From an uncultured Porphyromonadaceae bacterium (GTDB lineage: Bacteria; Bacteroidota; Bacteroidia; Bacteroidales; Muribaculaceae): a stretch of DNA of 64,000 nucleotides. Both the position numbers and the translations under genes were made by a program. Under the pieces are notes generated by a model. The model saw only the letters and a program-made list of their open reading frames with translations, was not told the DNA's origin and did not search any database. Below are positions 45,796-54,207 of this stretch, piece after piece. Where the stretch lies: positions 62,001-126,000 of the forward strand of contig CAMNRO010000001.1 of the NCBI GenBank assembly GCA_946553045.1, in the 5' to 3' direction. The first letter of the stretch is position 1. Each line of letters opens with the position of its first letter.

Positions 45796-48700
45796 ATGAA
45801 AAAACTTTATCTATTCCTGGTGACAGCCATAGTGGCTCTGTGCGGCTCATTCGCCGCAGAGGCCGCAACAGGCGGTACAATCTCATGGAACTATCCCGGA
45901 GCAGTAGAAATCTACACCTGGACTTCCTCTACGAAAACCCTGACTGAGGTTAGCCTCGATGCCAACGCAACAAGCTATACTGTCGAAAAAAATATGATAG
46001 CGCATTATGTGTTCGTAAAAAACGGCTATCAGGTGGCAAGCTTTTCCGGCATTAAACCAAACGGCGATTCCCAAAGCATCAATAAAGGCAATCCCTTCGG
46101 TTACGAAGGCGATAAATTCGGTCAGTTATACAACGTTACTTTCAACGGTTCAAATGCCGGTACAAATTTCATTCTGGAACTCGTATCTGACGAAGAAGCC
46201 AACAAAGAAGCCACATTCACGCTCGACATCGAAAACGGTTCCAATCTTGTTTCTTCAATCACAGTCGGTGCACGCGACATATCTTATGCTGACGGCAAGC
46301 AGACCGTAAGCTATAAGCCAGCATTGGAAAAAGACGTTACCATTACAGTCGCCAGCAACGAATCCATTTACAGCGCAAAACATAACGGCGTTGAGCTTCC
46401 CGTTAAGAACAGCTATGGCACCAAGTATTACAAAGTTGATGCAATCAGTGCCGATGACATCATAACCATACGCGGTTATGATGAAGAACCGGTTATAGAA
46501 ACCTGCAAAGTCACTATCGATATTCCCGAAAACGCCAAAGACGCCCTCAATAAGGTCTGGAACACCTCCACCCTCAAGGAAGTTATTGCTGCAGAAGACG
46601 GCTCTTACACCGTAAACAAGGGCGATATCATCAATATCCGTTTCAAGGAAGACTATAAGATAAATTCCGTCAAGGCAAATGATGCCGATGTAACTGTCAA
46701 TGGTCTTATCACCTCTAACTTCGCAATCAATGCAGACACCCATGTCGTAATCGATGCAGCCCCCATTACATACGCAGACGTGACATGGACCGTATATATC
46801 GCCAATCCTGAAGGCGTGAGCCTCCGCGCCGGAAACGGCCTCGTCGGCTACGACCTTGACCTCAGCCAGGGAGGCGAACCTGTCACCTCCGATATCGAAT
46901 TCAAGGCTGCCAAGGAAAACGGAGTTGTCCTTTCGCCTGCCATGACCATTCCCGCCGCACAGACCTACAAATTCACCTTCACTGTATCCGAGAAATACTC
47001 GTCGCTGTTGTATAACCCCAAAGAAGGCTACTGGATTAAGGCCACACGCAACTCGAACCTCTCTTCTGTAGCCGACAACCCTGTAACCGACCGTACATTC
47101 TATATCGTCGCACAAAAAATAGACCGCAGTGCAAAAGCTGTCGTCTATCTTTCCACAAACGGAGTGAAAGCCATTCTCAACGGTCAGGGCACTAACATCA
47201 CCATCGACCAGCTGGGTTATAAGATGATTGAATTCGACCCCGAATACGACACTCCTTTCAGCGGCCGCTTCTACAGCAATGCCGTACAAAACCCCGCAGT
47301 ATATGTAGACGGTACAGCTGCAAAAGCTGATGAAAACAACATTTACAGCCTCGATATCAAAGACGGCTCAGTTGTAAAAATGTTCGGCGACGGCAAAATC
47401 CACTCACAGAAAGAAGTTTCGGTTGACGCAGCTCCCGGCACCAGCGCTGAGATTACCTACGACAAAATCGTTACGACAACAAAATCGTTCAGCTGCTTCG
47501 ACGGCACAGAAGTGACCATCGTTCCCGACGAAAACACATCTATCGTAATCGACGGCAACCCCGTTCAGGCAAGCCGTATGAGCAAGGTTGCCGCAAGCGA
47601 AGGCACCCCCTACACATTCACCACAACCGGCGCACATCAGATTAGCCTTGTCTACACTGGCGCTCCTGTCGACGAATACATTCTCGATCCTGTTTCCGGC
47701 TCGACAGTAGAATCGCTCGACCCGATTACCATCGCATTCCCCAACGCCGCCGACGTTACAGTTGAAATGGCAGGTGACGAAATCCTCTTCATGAGCATGG
47801 ACCAGACGTACGCAGCATGGAATATGGCGGTAACCAAAGTTGAAGACGCCGATTGCCCGACATTCCAGCTCGTCGCCTCGCCTGCCCCCGACGCTCTTAA
47901 GCAATACATGCTCAACATACCCGCAGGCTTCTTCAAGATAAACGGTGCTACCAACAGCCCCGAAATCGACGCCACTTTCACCCTGCAGAAAAAACTCGAA
48001 GACATCGAAGTGATGTTCAGCCCCACCGGCGACGTTCCTGTTTCGGAATATCCCACTTTCAATATCGTATTCGAGGAAACTCTCCAGGTGTCTACCGCAG
48101 CCGACATTGCATCGAAACTGACTGTAACATTCGACGGCGAGACTCTCACTCCCGAAACCGACTTCATGTACGGCACAGAAGGATTCTACTTCATGCTTAT
48201 GCTTAGCAATTCCGACTACTTCCGACCCGGCGCCCTCACCGTGTCGCTCGCAGAAGGTGCCCTCAGCCTTTCCGGCACACCGTCGCCCACAATTGAACAC
48301 ACATGGAACCTCATCGAGCCTAAAGAGTATGTGTGCACCATCACCCCCGACGCCACTCAGACAGTTACAAGCCTCGAAAAAATCACTGTCGTATTCGAGA
48401 ACGCCGAGAGTGCCACTATCAGCAACTCGTATGGCGTGAGCCTCAAGGGCGGCACACCCGGCAACGCAGACTACTACAACGTGACCGGCAAAATCACCCC
48501 CGTTGAAAACGAAGAGCATCCTACCTTTGACATCACTTTCGACCCCGCTCCCACAAATGCAGGCCAGTATGAGCTTACCTTAGGCTATGGCGTGTTCTAT
48601 CTCGACAACTCCACAAGCTATCCCAATGGATATCTCACCCGCAAGTACACACTCTCTCCCTCTACCGGTATTGAAGGTGTGATTGTAGACGGCGAAGCCA

Positions 48701-48804
48701 ACGGTGACATCTACAACCTCCAGGGTGTGAAACTCAACTCCAAGTGGAGCGACCTCCCTGCCGGCCTCTACATCATCGGCGGTCAGAAAGTAATCAAGCA
48801 CTAA
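45796..48804 (+). CDS. Large secreted repeat protein with sorting-domain-like C-terminus
   Basis: A 1002-residue protein with signal peptide (MKKLYLFLVTAIVALCGSFA). The body is a series of beta-sandwich modules. At least two similar ones begin DPVSGSTVESLDPITIAFPNAADVTVE and TPDATQTVTSLEKITVVFENAESATIS, so tandem domain duplication is visible. The end (GDIYNLQGVKLNSKWSDLPAGLYIIGGQKVIKH) is the short C-terminal motif common in secreted proteins of Prevotella- and Muribaculum-like bacteria. Probably a surface adhesin or binding protein; no enzyme motif. It ends the three-gene group at a strong terminator. Confidence 0.75.
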   Translation: MKKLYLFLVTAIVALCGSFAAEAATGGTISWNYPGAVEIYTWTSSTKTLTEVSLDANATSYTVEKNMIAHYVFVKNGYQVASFSGIKPNGDSQSINKGNPFGYEGDKFGQLYNVTFNGSNAGTNFILELVSDEEANKEATFTLDIENGSNLVSSITVGARDISYADGKQTVSYKPALEKDVTITVASNESIYSAKHNGVELPVKNSYGTKYYKVDAISADDIITIRGYDEEPVIETCKVTIDIPENAKDALNKVWNTSTLKEVIAAEDGSYTVNKGDIINIRFKEDYKINSVKANDADVTVNGLITSNFAINADTHVVIDAAPITYADVTWTVYIANPEGVSLRAGNGLVGYDLDLSQGGEPVTSDIEFKAAKENGVVLSPAMTIPAAQTYKFTFTVSEKYSSLLYNPKEGYWIKATRNSNLSSVADNPVTDRTFYIVAQKIDRSAKAVVYLSTNGVKAILNGQGTNITIDQLGYKMIEFDPEYDTPFSGRFYSNAVQNPAVYVDGTAAKADENNIYSLDIKDGSVVKMFGDGKIHSQKEVSVDAAPGTSAEITYDKIVTTTKSFSCFDGTEVTIVPDENTSIVIDGNPVQASRMSKVAASEGTPYTFTTTGAHQISLVYTGAPVDEYILDPVSGSTVESLDPITIAFPNAADVTVEMAGDEILFMSMDQTYAAWNMAVTKVEDADCPTFQLVASPAPDALKQYMLNIPAGFFKINGATNSPEIDATFTLQKKLEDIEVMFSPTGDVPVSEYPTFNIVFEETLQVSTAADIASKLTVTFDGETLTPETDFMYGTEGFYFMLMLSNSDYFRPGALTVSLAEGALSLSGTPSPTIEHTWNLIEPKEYVCTITPDATQTVTSLEKITVVFENAESATISNSYGVSLKGGTPGNADYYNVTGKITPVENEEHPTFDITFDPAPTNAGQYELTLGYGVFYLDNSTSYPNGYLTRKYTLSPSTGIEGVIVDGEANGDIYNLQGVKLNSKWSDLPAGLYIIGGQKVIKH

Positions 48805-48820
48805 TCCGAAATACTCTCAC

Positions 48821-48858
48821 TACAAAAAAGACGCTGTAATGCAGCGTCTTTTTTTGTA
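48821..48858 (+). terminator. Bidirectional terminator
   Basis: An AAAGACGCTG/CAGCGTCTTT core stem with A- and T-runs extending it on each side and a 5-base loop. It serves the secreted-protein operon on the plus strand and the glycosyltransferase operon ending at 48877 on the minus strand. Confidence 0.88.
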
Positions 48859-48876
48859 TCTCTCATATACCGGACT

Positions 48877-49611
48877 TCATCGGCGCGACAGAAGCTGTAG
48901 CAAAAAATAATAGAAGAACTTCACATCGTCTATGAAATAGCGGCGAAACAGGCGTCTGGGCTCCTTGCAGAAACGATAGAACCATTCCAGACAAAGCTTC
49001 TGCATGATTGCAGGCGCACGCTTGATATTACCGGCTTCGAAATCGATAGTCGCTCCGAGAGCCATCCATATATCCACTCCGGGCATACGGTCTTTGTGGG
49101 TCATAATCCACTTTTCCTGCTTGCTCGAACCCACCCCGACGAGCACAACATTGGCGCCCGAACGGTTTATGATATCGTAGATAGAGCGGTTTTCATCTTC
49201 ATTTTTTTAAAAACCGTAAGATGGCGAATGGGCTCCGACAACTATACGCCGCCCGACATCGCTGTTAATACGCTCCATAGCCCGCTCAGCCACCCCCGGT
49301 CCTGCTCCGAGAAGGAATATGCGGCAGTCCGGATTGTTGCGGTGATACTTATAAAACGCAGGGAAAAAGCTGCTGCCCGGTATGGTTTCCGGCAAAGAGC
49401 GCTTCAGAAGCTTAGAGCAGAAATAAAGGATACGGCTGTCGCACACCACCCAGTCGGCCTTGTCGTAGCAACGCCTGAAATCCTCGTCAGATTCAAGCCT
49501 TACCAAATGGTCTACATTCGGGGTGAAGAGCACTCCTTTATCGAGCCTCTCGAGGAGTTCGGCACATGTCAGCGCCTGTATGCGGGCATGCAGAATCCTG
49601 ACTATGTTCAT
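48877..49611 (-). pseudogene. WecG/TagA/CpsF-family glycosyltransferase broken by an in-frame stop
   Basis: The two halves of one GT26-type glycosyltransferase lie in the same frame. The first (codons 1-134) has FTPNVDHLVRL, WVVCDSRILYF and IFLLGAGPGVAERA and ends SPSYGF. A TAA at 49207-49209 follows, then KNEDENRSIYDIINRSGAN and the typical VLVGVGSSKQEKWI through to 48877. Total length would be 244 residues, normal for the family. The stop lies in a T5A7 tract, and one base change (TTA or GAA to TAA) explains it. Enzymes of this family add N-acetylmannosaminuronic acid or similar sugars to lipid carriers for surface polysaccharides. Its ATG overlaps the stop of the upstream GT4 gene. Confidence 0.85.
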
Positions 49612-50585
49612 GGTCTATCAATCAGAGAAAGGTAAATATCAAATATCCGTGCGGCCACGGAATCATGGTCGAGGCCGAGCGCAAAAATTTTTTCGCGTCC
49701 GGTCATACCGCCGCCGGAGTCCTCGCTGAGCGCGGCAAAAACATGGTCGGCCAGTGATTCAGGGTCAGACACACTGCAGCAGGCGCTACGCCCGACACCG
49801 GCAAGCAGCATGTCGACATCGCCGACTTTAGTAGACACAACCGGAAGATTGCATGCCATAGCCTCTTTGACAGACTGCGGCGAGCCTTCCGAAACAGAAG
49901 TCATCAGCATGACATCTGATTCACACATTGTCCGGGCGACCTCACGGCGAGTCATGTTCATGATACATGCGGTATCGGCTTTCAATCCATATTTTTCTTC
50001 AAGCTTCGAAACCGCAGCCTGAAACAGAGGATAGTTCTTCACCGCACGGGCCGGGTCGCTGGGAAACAATATGCGGACTCTTCCATCGGCCTTGCCGGCC
50101 GGAGCGCTGTCGGAGGGCGTAAAAATTTCCGTATCCACCGAACAGGCAATCTTGGCCACATTGCCGCAACAGCGGCTTACAAGTGCCGTCATGCGGTCAT
50201 TAAGAGATATAGCCGTGTCGACATGCCTGAGAATGCGGCGGGTCAGTGCGACCTGAACCGTCTTTCCCTGCTCGGGCTGTATATCTCCGCCATGAAGCGT
50301 AAGGACCACAGGCACATTCCAACGGCGGAAAGGCCACAGAAGAAACAGCCCCGACAGCCCGTAGTGGATATGAACCAGGTCATATCCTCCGCCGCTTATT
50401 TTTTTATTTATCGCTACTACCGACTTCAGATATGCTTTGTTGCCATCTTTGTTATCGATATAATAAACATCGTATTCAACCTCAGGGTAGCATCGGCAGA
50501 CAGCCTCCATCTGTTCCTTTACGAACACGCCGTAGTCCGGCCTGTTTTCGGAGGGGAACATATTTGTAACCAATAGAATTTTCAT
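49608..50585 (-). CDS. GT4-family glycosyltransferase
   Basis: A 325-residue retaining glycosyltransferase with GT-B fold. The N-terminal domain starts MKILLVTNMFPSENRPDYG and includes YDLVHIHYGLSGLF and VLTLHGGDI; the C-terminal nucleotide-sugar domain has VSEGSPQSVKEAMACNLPVVSTKVGDV with the conserved E(x7)E. The ATG at 50585 is preferred over one 33 bases upstream because it begins the domain directly. It is coupled by ATGA to the broken WecG-like gene, so the pair probably served capsule or exopolysaccharide assembly. Confidence 0.9.
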   Translation of the reverse strand: MKILLVTNMFPSENRPDYGVFVKEQMEAVCRCYPEVEYDVYYIDNKDGNKAYLKSVVAINKKISGGGYDLVHIHYGLSGLFLLWPFRRWNVPVVLTLHGGDIQPEQGKTVQVALTRRILRHVDTAISLNDRMTALVSRCCGNVAKIACSVDTEIFTPSDSAPAGKADGRVRILFPSDPARAVKNYPLFQAAVSKLEEKYGLKADTACIMNMTRREVARTMCESDVMLMTSVSEGSPQSVKEAMACNLPVVSTKVGDVDMLLAGVGRSACCSVSDPESLADHVFAALSEDSGGGMTGREKIFALGLDHDSVAARIFDIYLSLIDRP

Positions 50586-50617
50586 AGAGTCAGGAGGCTG
50601 TTTAACATTTAACGACA

Positions 50618-50650
50618 ATGAAGCCCCAAATATTGCTTTTGGGGCTTCAT
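50618..50650 (-). terminator. Terminator of the DUF1846 gene
   Basis: ATGAAGCCCCAAA and TTTGGGGCTTCAT form a perfect 13-bp stem with a 7-base loop, 21 bases after the stop at 50672. The U-run on the minus strand is weak. Confidence 0.75.
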
Positions 50651-50671
50651 ATAAGGTATGTTCAAAATTTG

Positions 50672-52138
50672 TCAGCGCACCTTTCTCGCAGGGTCACAGG
50701 TGAGTCCGACTCCGAGTTTCTTGAAAATTTTACGGTCTACTTCGCCAAGCATCACCGTCGAGTGCACCTGACAGCCGTCGAGTTGCGAGAGCTGTTCGAG
50801 AGCACGGCGGCAGTTCTCATCGTGGGTGCTGAGCACCGACAGAGCGACAAGAACCTCGTCGGTATGCAGGCGCGGGTTATGACCCCGGAGATAGTTGAGC
50901 TTCGTATATTGTATGGGCTCTATCATTTCCTGCGGTATCAGCTTCACGGAGTGCTCTATACCGGCAAGATGCTTCACCGTATTGAGTATCAGAGCCGCGC
51001 TGGGACCAAGCAAGGCACTTGTCTCGGCCGTGATGATGGTTCCGTCGGCAAGTTCGATGGCCGAACAGGGCACTTCGCTGCGGGCGGCGCGTTCGCGTGC
51101 GGCCGACACACACCTGCGGTATGAGACGTCTATCTTAGCCTGCTTGAACAGCAGCGCAATCTTGTTGACTTCGGCATCGCTGCCTTCGCCTGTAGCCAGA
51201 CGGTTTAGCGCGGTGAAATAGCGGCGTATAATCTCATTTTTTGAAGCATCGCAGCACACATCGTCGTCGCTGATACAGAATCCCACCATGTTCACGCCCA
51301 TGTCAGTCGGCGATTTATATGGATTATGACCGTATATGCTTTCAAAAATGGCATTTAGCACCGGGAAAATCTCGATGTCGCGGTTATAATTGATTGCAGT
51401 CTTGCCATAGGCCTCAAGATGGAAGGGGTCTATCATGTTCACATCGTTGAGATCGGCTGTGGCGGCCTCATAGGCGATATTCACCGGATGCTTCAGCGCC
51501 AGGCTCCACACCGGGAATGTCTCGAACTTGGCATATCCGGCCTCGATGCCTCGCTTATGCTCGTTGTAGAGCTGGCTAAGACATACAGCCATCTTGCCGC
51601 TTCCGGGGCCCGGGGCGGTGACAATCACCAGCGGACGTGTAGTCTCGATATAGTCGTTGTGGCCGAAACCCTCGTCGGACGCAATCAGCCCGACATTTGT
51701 CGGATAGCCTTCGATTGTATAGTGATAGTACGCGGTGATACCCATTCGCTCAAGGCGCGCGCGATAGGCGTCGGCGCTCATCTGGCCGTTATAGTGGGTG
51801 ATTACGACGGCACTAACCAGGAAACCGCGTTTCTGGAATTCCTCGCGCAGACGGAGCACGTCCATGTCGTAGGTTATTCCGAGGTCATTCCGCACTTTGT
51901 TTTTCTCGATATCGAGCGCGCTGATTACAATGACAATCTCGGCGCTGTCGCGCAGCTGACTGAGCATTCGCAGCTTGATATCAGGTTCGAACCCGGGCAA
52001 CACGCGGCTGGCGTGATGGTCGTCGAAGAGCTTTCCTCCGAGTTCAAGATAAAGTTTGTTGCCGAACTGCGCAATGCGCTCCTTGATGTGTTCGGACTGA
52101 ATCTTAAGATATTTTTCGTTGTCGAATCCGTGTCTCAT
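50672..52138 (-). CDS. DUF1846 (UPF0371) protein
   Basis: A 488-residue cytoplasmic protein of the DUF1846 family, whose structures show a P-loop-like N-terminal part. Visible segments are MRHGFDNEKYLKIQSEHIKERI at the start (family-typical), LYLELGGKLFDDHHASRVLPGF, and VIVTAPGPGSGKMAVCLSQLYNEH, which looks like a nucleotide-binding loop (GPGSGK). Function is not established. The start at 52138 is chosen over a TTG at 52150 because the promoter -7 element covers the latter (52148-52155). It is monocistronic and diverges from the two-component genes. Confidence 0.88.
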   Translation of the reverse strand: MRHGFDNEKYLKIQSEHIKERIAQFGNKLYLELGGKLFDDHHASRVLPGFEPDIKLRMLSQLRDSAEIVIVISALDIEKNKVRNDLGITYDMDVLRLREEFQKRGFLVSAVVITHYNGQMSADAYRARLERMGITAYYHYTIEGYPTNVGLIASDEGFGHNDYIETTRPLVIVTAPGPGSGKMAVCLSQLYNEHKRGIEAGYAKFETFPVWSLALKHPVNIAYEAATADLNDVNMIDPFHLEAYGKTAINYNRDIEIFPVLNAIFESIYGHNPYKSPTDMGVNMVGFCISDDDVCCDASKNEIIRRYFTALNRLATGEGSDAEVNKIALLFKQAKIDVSYRRCVSAARERAARSEVPCSAIELADGTIITAETSALLGPSAALILNTVKHLAGIEHSVKLIPQEMIEPIQYTKLNYLRGHNPRLHTDEVLVALSVLSTHDENCRRALEQLSQLDGCQVHSTVMLGEVDRKIFKKLGVGLTCDPARKVR

Positions 52139-52147
52139 AACGGATTG

Positions 52148-52179
52148 CAAAGTTACGCATTTCCGCTCATCTCCGCAAA
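52148..52179 (-). promoter_or_regulatory. Promoter of the DUF1846 gene
   Basis: Minus strand TTTG (52176-52179) and TAACTTTG (52148-52155) are 20 bases apart. The ATG follows only 9 bases after the element, so the message is leaderless or nearly so. Confidence 0.8.
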
Positions 52180-52221
52180 CTCCGGCATTGTTTTTTGTTT
52201 TCGGATTCCGGCGGAATTTGC

Positions 52222-52229
52222 TATTTTTG
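52222..52229 (+). promoter_or_regulatory. Promoter -7 element of the response regulator
   Basis: TATTTTTG matches TAnnTTTG and ends 7 bases before the ATG at 52237, again leaving almost no leader. It is divergent from the DUF1846 promoter. Confidence 0.65.
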
Positions 52230-52236
52230 CAGATGT

Positions 52237-52815
52237 ATGAAGGTTCTGATTATTGACGACAATCCGGCGGTTAGAACAACTCTCCGGCTGGTACTCAACG
52301 GTGTTTTCGATGAAATAGCCGCTGTCGGCGACCCGCGTCTGATTCCGGCCCTGCTTGCCGCCGGAAATATAGATGCCGTGCTGCTCGACATGAATTTCGA
52401 CAACAGCCGTCTCGACGGAAGCGACGGTCTTTTCTGGCTTTCGCGAATCAAGGAAAGCGAAAATGCCCCTGCGGTCGTGCTCATCACAGCTTTCGGGGAC
52501 GTACCGCTTGCCGTCGAAGCCATGAAACTCGGGGCTGAAGACTTCGTGACGAAACCGTGGGATAACGACGAACTCATCGCCAAACTTAACAAAGCCATTG
52601 CCCGCAACAGAGCCGGACGCGATGCTAGCCTCGTGCTCGACAAAGCCCGCGAACTCGAACGCCTCGACAACCAACGCCGCCAGATGACTCTCGACGAACT
52701 CAAATTCGAGCACGTCAGCAGTGTTGTAGACAGTTGCGGAGGAAATCTCAGCGCCGCGGCCGACCGCCTCGGCATAACCCGACAGACATTATATAATATA
52801 CTCAAGAAAAAGTGA
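52237..52815 (+). CDS. Response regulator with Fis-type DNA-binding domain (no AAA+ domain)
   Basis: A 192-residue regulator. The receiver domain (residues 1-120) has the acidic pair Asp7/Asp8, phospho-acceptor Asp51 (VLLDMNF), Thr84 and Lys106 (TKPW). The C-terminal Fis-type helix-turn-helix (about 150-192, GGNLSAAADRLGITRQTLYNILKK) follows directly, so it is NtrC-like with the sigma-54 ATPase removed, similar in layout to ActR/RegA/PrrA. It therefore should act without sigma-54. The start at 52237 follows from the promoter element at 52222-52229. Overlaps the kinase gene by 4 bases (GTGA). Confidence 0.92.
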   Translation: MKVLIIDDNPAVRTTLRLVLNGVFDEIAAVGDPRLIPALLAAGNIDAVLLDMNFDNSRLDGSDGLFWLSRIKESENAPAVVLITAFGDVPLAVEAMKLGAEDFVTKPWDNDELIAKLNKAIARNRAGRDASLVLDKARELERLDNQRRQMTLDELKFEHVSSVVDSCGGNLSAAADRLGITRQTLYNILKKK

Positions 52816-53810
52816 GACATTTCCGACTCAATTTCGCTCTTCTCCTGACAACTGTCGCTACTGCCGCCGCGCTTGCCGTATGGCTGTTTTCGACCGGACG
52901 TTGGCCTCTCGGAATTTTCGCCCTGCTTCTTCTGTGTTTTGCGGTCTTGTCTCTCGTATCGCTGACGAAAAAGCTCATAAGACTCATGAGCACTTTTGTG
53001 AGCGCTCTCGAGATGAACGACGTGACAATGCAGTTCAATATCGGCGAAGACGACCGCGAGCTGCACCGCATGTCGCAGTCGATGAACAGCATCATAGAGC
53101 TATACCGCTCCAACACACGCCAGCTCGAGACCGGAAAACTCTATTACGACCGCATTCTGCGTATCATGACCCATGAAATGCGCAACTCCATAACCCCGGT
53201 CATAGCCATAGCCGACGACATTGAAAAACACCCCGAAAAATATGATGGCGACAATCTCAAAGAGGCAATATCGGTGATAAGGAGCCAGAGCGAAGGCATA
53301 AAACACTTTCTGGACGCATACTACGAAATGACCCACATACCGGTTCCTGAGAAAACACGCGTAGATGCCATAGCGTTTTTCAACAGAATAAAAGCCATGG
53401 CAAGGATTGAGGCGGCAAACCGTTCGCTGCCTGAAAATGTGTGCGGGTTTATCGTTGCCAGAGACATGACTCTCGATATAGACACCGCTCTGATGACGCA
53501 GGCGCTGATAAACCTCATACGCAACGCTCTCGATGCGGTCGCCGCCGTCGAAAATCCGTCGGTAAATGTCGTGGTAAGCTCGTCCGACGGACAGCCATAT
53601 ATTTCGATTGAAGACAATGGTCCCGGCCTATCGCCCGAAATTGCCGAAAACCTGTTCCAGCCCTTCCTTTCCACCAAAGCAGGCGGAAGCGGCGTCGGTC
53701 TATACCTCAGCCGCCAGATAGTGCGGCAGCACGAAGGCGACCTACGGCTGACAAGTAGCCGCCACGGCGCAATAGCCACCATCATTCTTCCTGCAGAGTC
53801 ATCAAGATGA
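52812..53810 (+). CDS. Sensor histidine kinase, cognate of the upstream regulator
   Basis: A 332-residue membrane kinase. Two hydrophobic helices (about residues 8-27 and 33-52) have almost no periplasmic loop between them, so it probably senses within the membrane or cytoplasm. A HAMP-like linker leads to the phospho-accepting His121 in MTHEMRNSITP. The ATPase domain has the N box (LINLIRNALDA), G1 (IEDNGPGLS) and G2 (GGSGVGLYLS). Translation starts at GTG (52812), overlapping the regulator stop, which sets kinase:regulator ratio by coupling. Confidence 0.92.
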   Translation: MRHFRLNFALLLTTVATAAALAVWLFSTGRWPLGIFALLLLCFAVLSLVSLTKKLIRLMSTFVSALEMNDVTMQFNIGEDDRELHRMSQSMNSIIELYRSNTRQLETGKLYYDRILRIMTHEMRNSITPVIAIADDIEKHPEKYDGDNLKEAISVIRSQSEGIKHFLDAYYEMTHIPVPEKTRVDAIAFFNRIKAMARIEAANRSLPENVCGFIVARDMTLDIDTALMTQALINLIRNALDAVAAVENPSVNVVVSSSDGQPYISIEDNGPGLSPEIAENLFQPFLSTKAGGSGVGLYLSRQIVRQHEGDLRLTSSRHGAIATIILPAESSR

Positions 53811-53832
53811 CTCCACAGACACCTATGGATGC

Positions 53833-53864
53833 AAAAAGAGGACTGCCCTCACGGGAAATCCTCT
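53833..53864 (-). terminator. Terminator of the tRNA-Asn pair
   Basis: AGAGGA (53837-53842) pairs with TCCTCT (53859-53864), with an inner CCC/GGG. On the minus strand the stem is followed by TTTTTGC. It lies 6 bases after the first-copy tRNA 3' end. Confidence 0.75.
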
Positions 53865-53869
53865 ATTTG

Positions 53870-53943
53870 CGCTTCAAGATGGACTCGAACCAACGACCCT
53901 CTGATTAACAGTCAGATGCTCTAACCGACTGAGCTATTGAAGC
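53870..53943 (-). tRNA. tRNA-Asn (anticodon GTT), downstream copy
   Basis: A 74-base cloverleaf on the minus strand: acceptor GCTTCAA/TTGAAGC with discriminator G, D arm GCTC/GAGC, anticodon stem TCTGA/TCAGA with loop CTGTTAA (anticodon GTT, Asn), and T arm around TTCGAGT. CCA is not encoded. Identical to the copy at 53992-54065. Confidence 0.96.
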
Positions 53944-53991
53944 ATGGTTTGCAAGCCGAAACCTGCATATATGTATGTGATAATGAATAAG

Positions 53992-54065
53992 CGCTTCAAG
54001 ATGGACTCGAACCAACGACCCTCTGATTAACAGTCAGATGCTCTAACCGACTGAGCTATTGAAGC
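53992..54065 (-). tRNA. tRNA-Asn (anticodon GTT), upstream copy
   Basis: Same 74-base sequence as the downstream copy, 48 bases away. Both are read from one promoter at 54102-54133 and end at the terminator at 53833-53864. Confidence 0.96.
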
Positions 54066-54101
54066 AGTTATTTTGGCAGCCCCTCCGGGCTTTTTGCGGT
54101 G

Positions 54102-54133
54102 CAAATTTACAATCAATTTTTGAACTATGCAAA
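54102..54133 (-). promoter_or_regulatory. Promoter of the tRNA-Asn pair
   Basis: Minus strand TTTG (54130-54133) and TAAATTTG (54102-54109) are 20 bases apart, 36 bases before the tRNA 5' end. The rest of the 397-base gap 53811-54207 is AT-rich with no further gene. Confidence 0.8.
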
Positions 54134-54207
54134 TATTTTTTCTGTTTTTTTGATTTTTATTTTTCAACACAGCAAAAACGAGGCCAAAAACAGGGCCGGA
54201 ACCACAC

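Noticed and set aside
49207-49611. A frameshift as the cause of the split glycosyltransferase
   Set aside because: The downstream half continues in the same frame, 20 codons separating it from the next possible start, so this is a nonsense codon and not a frameshift.
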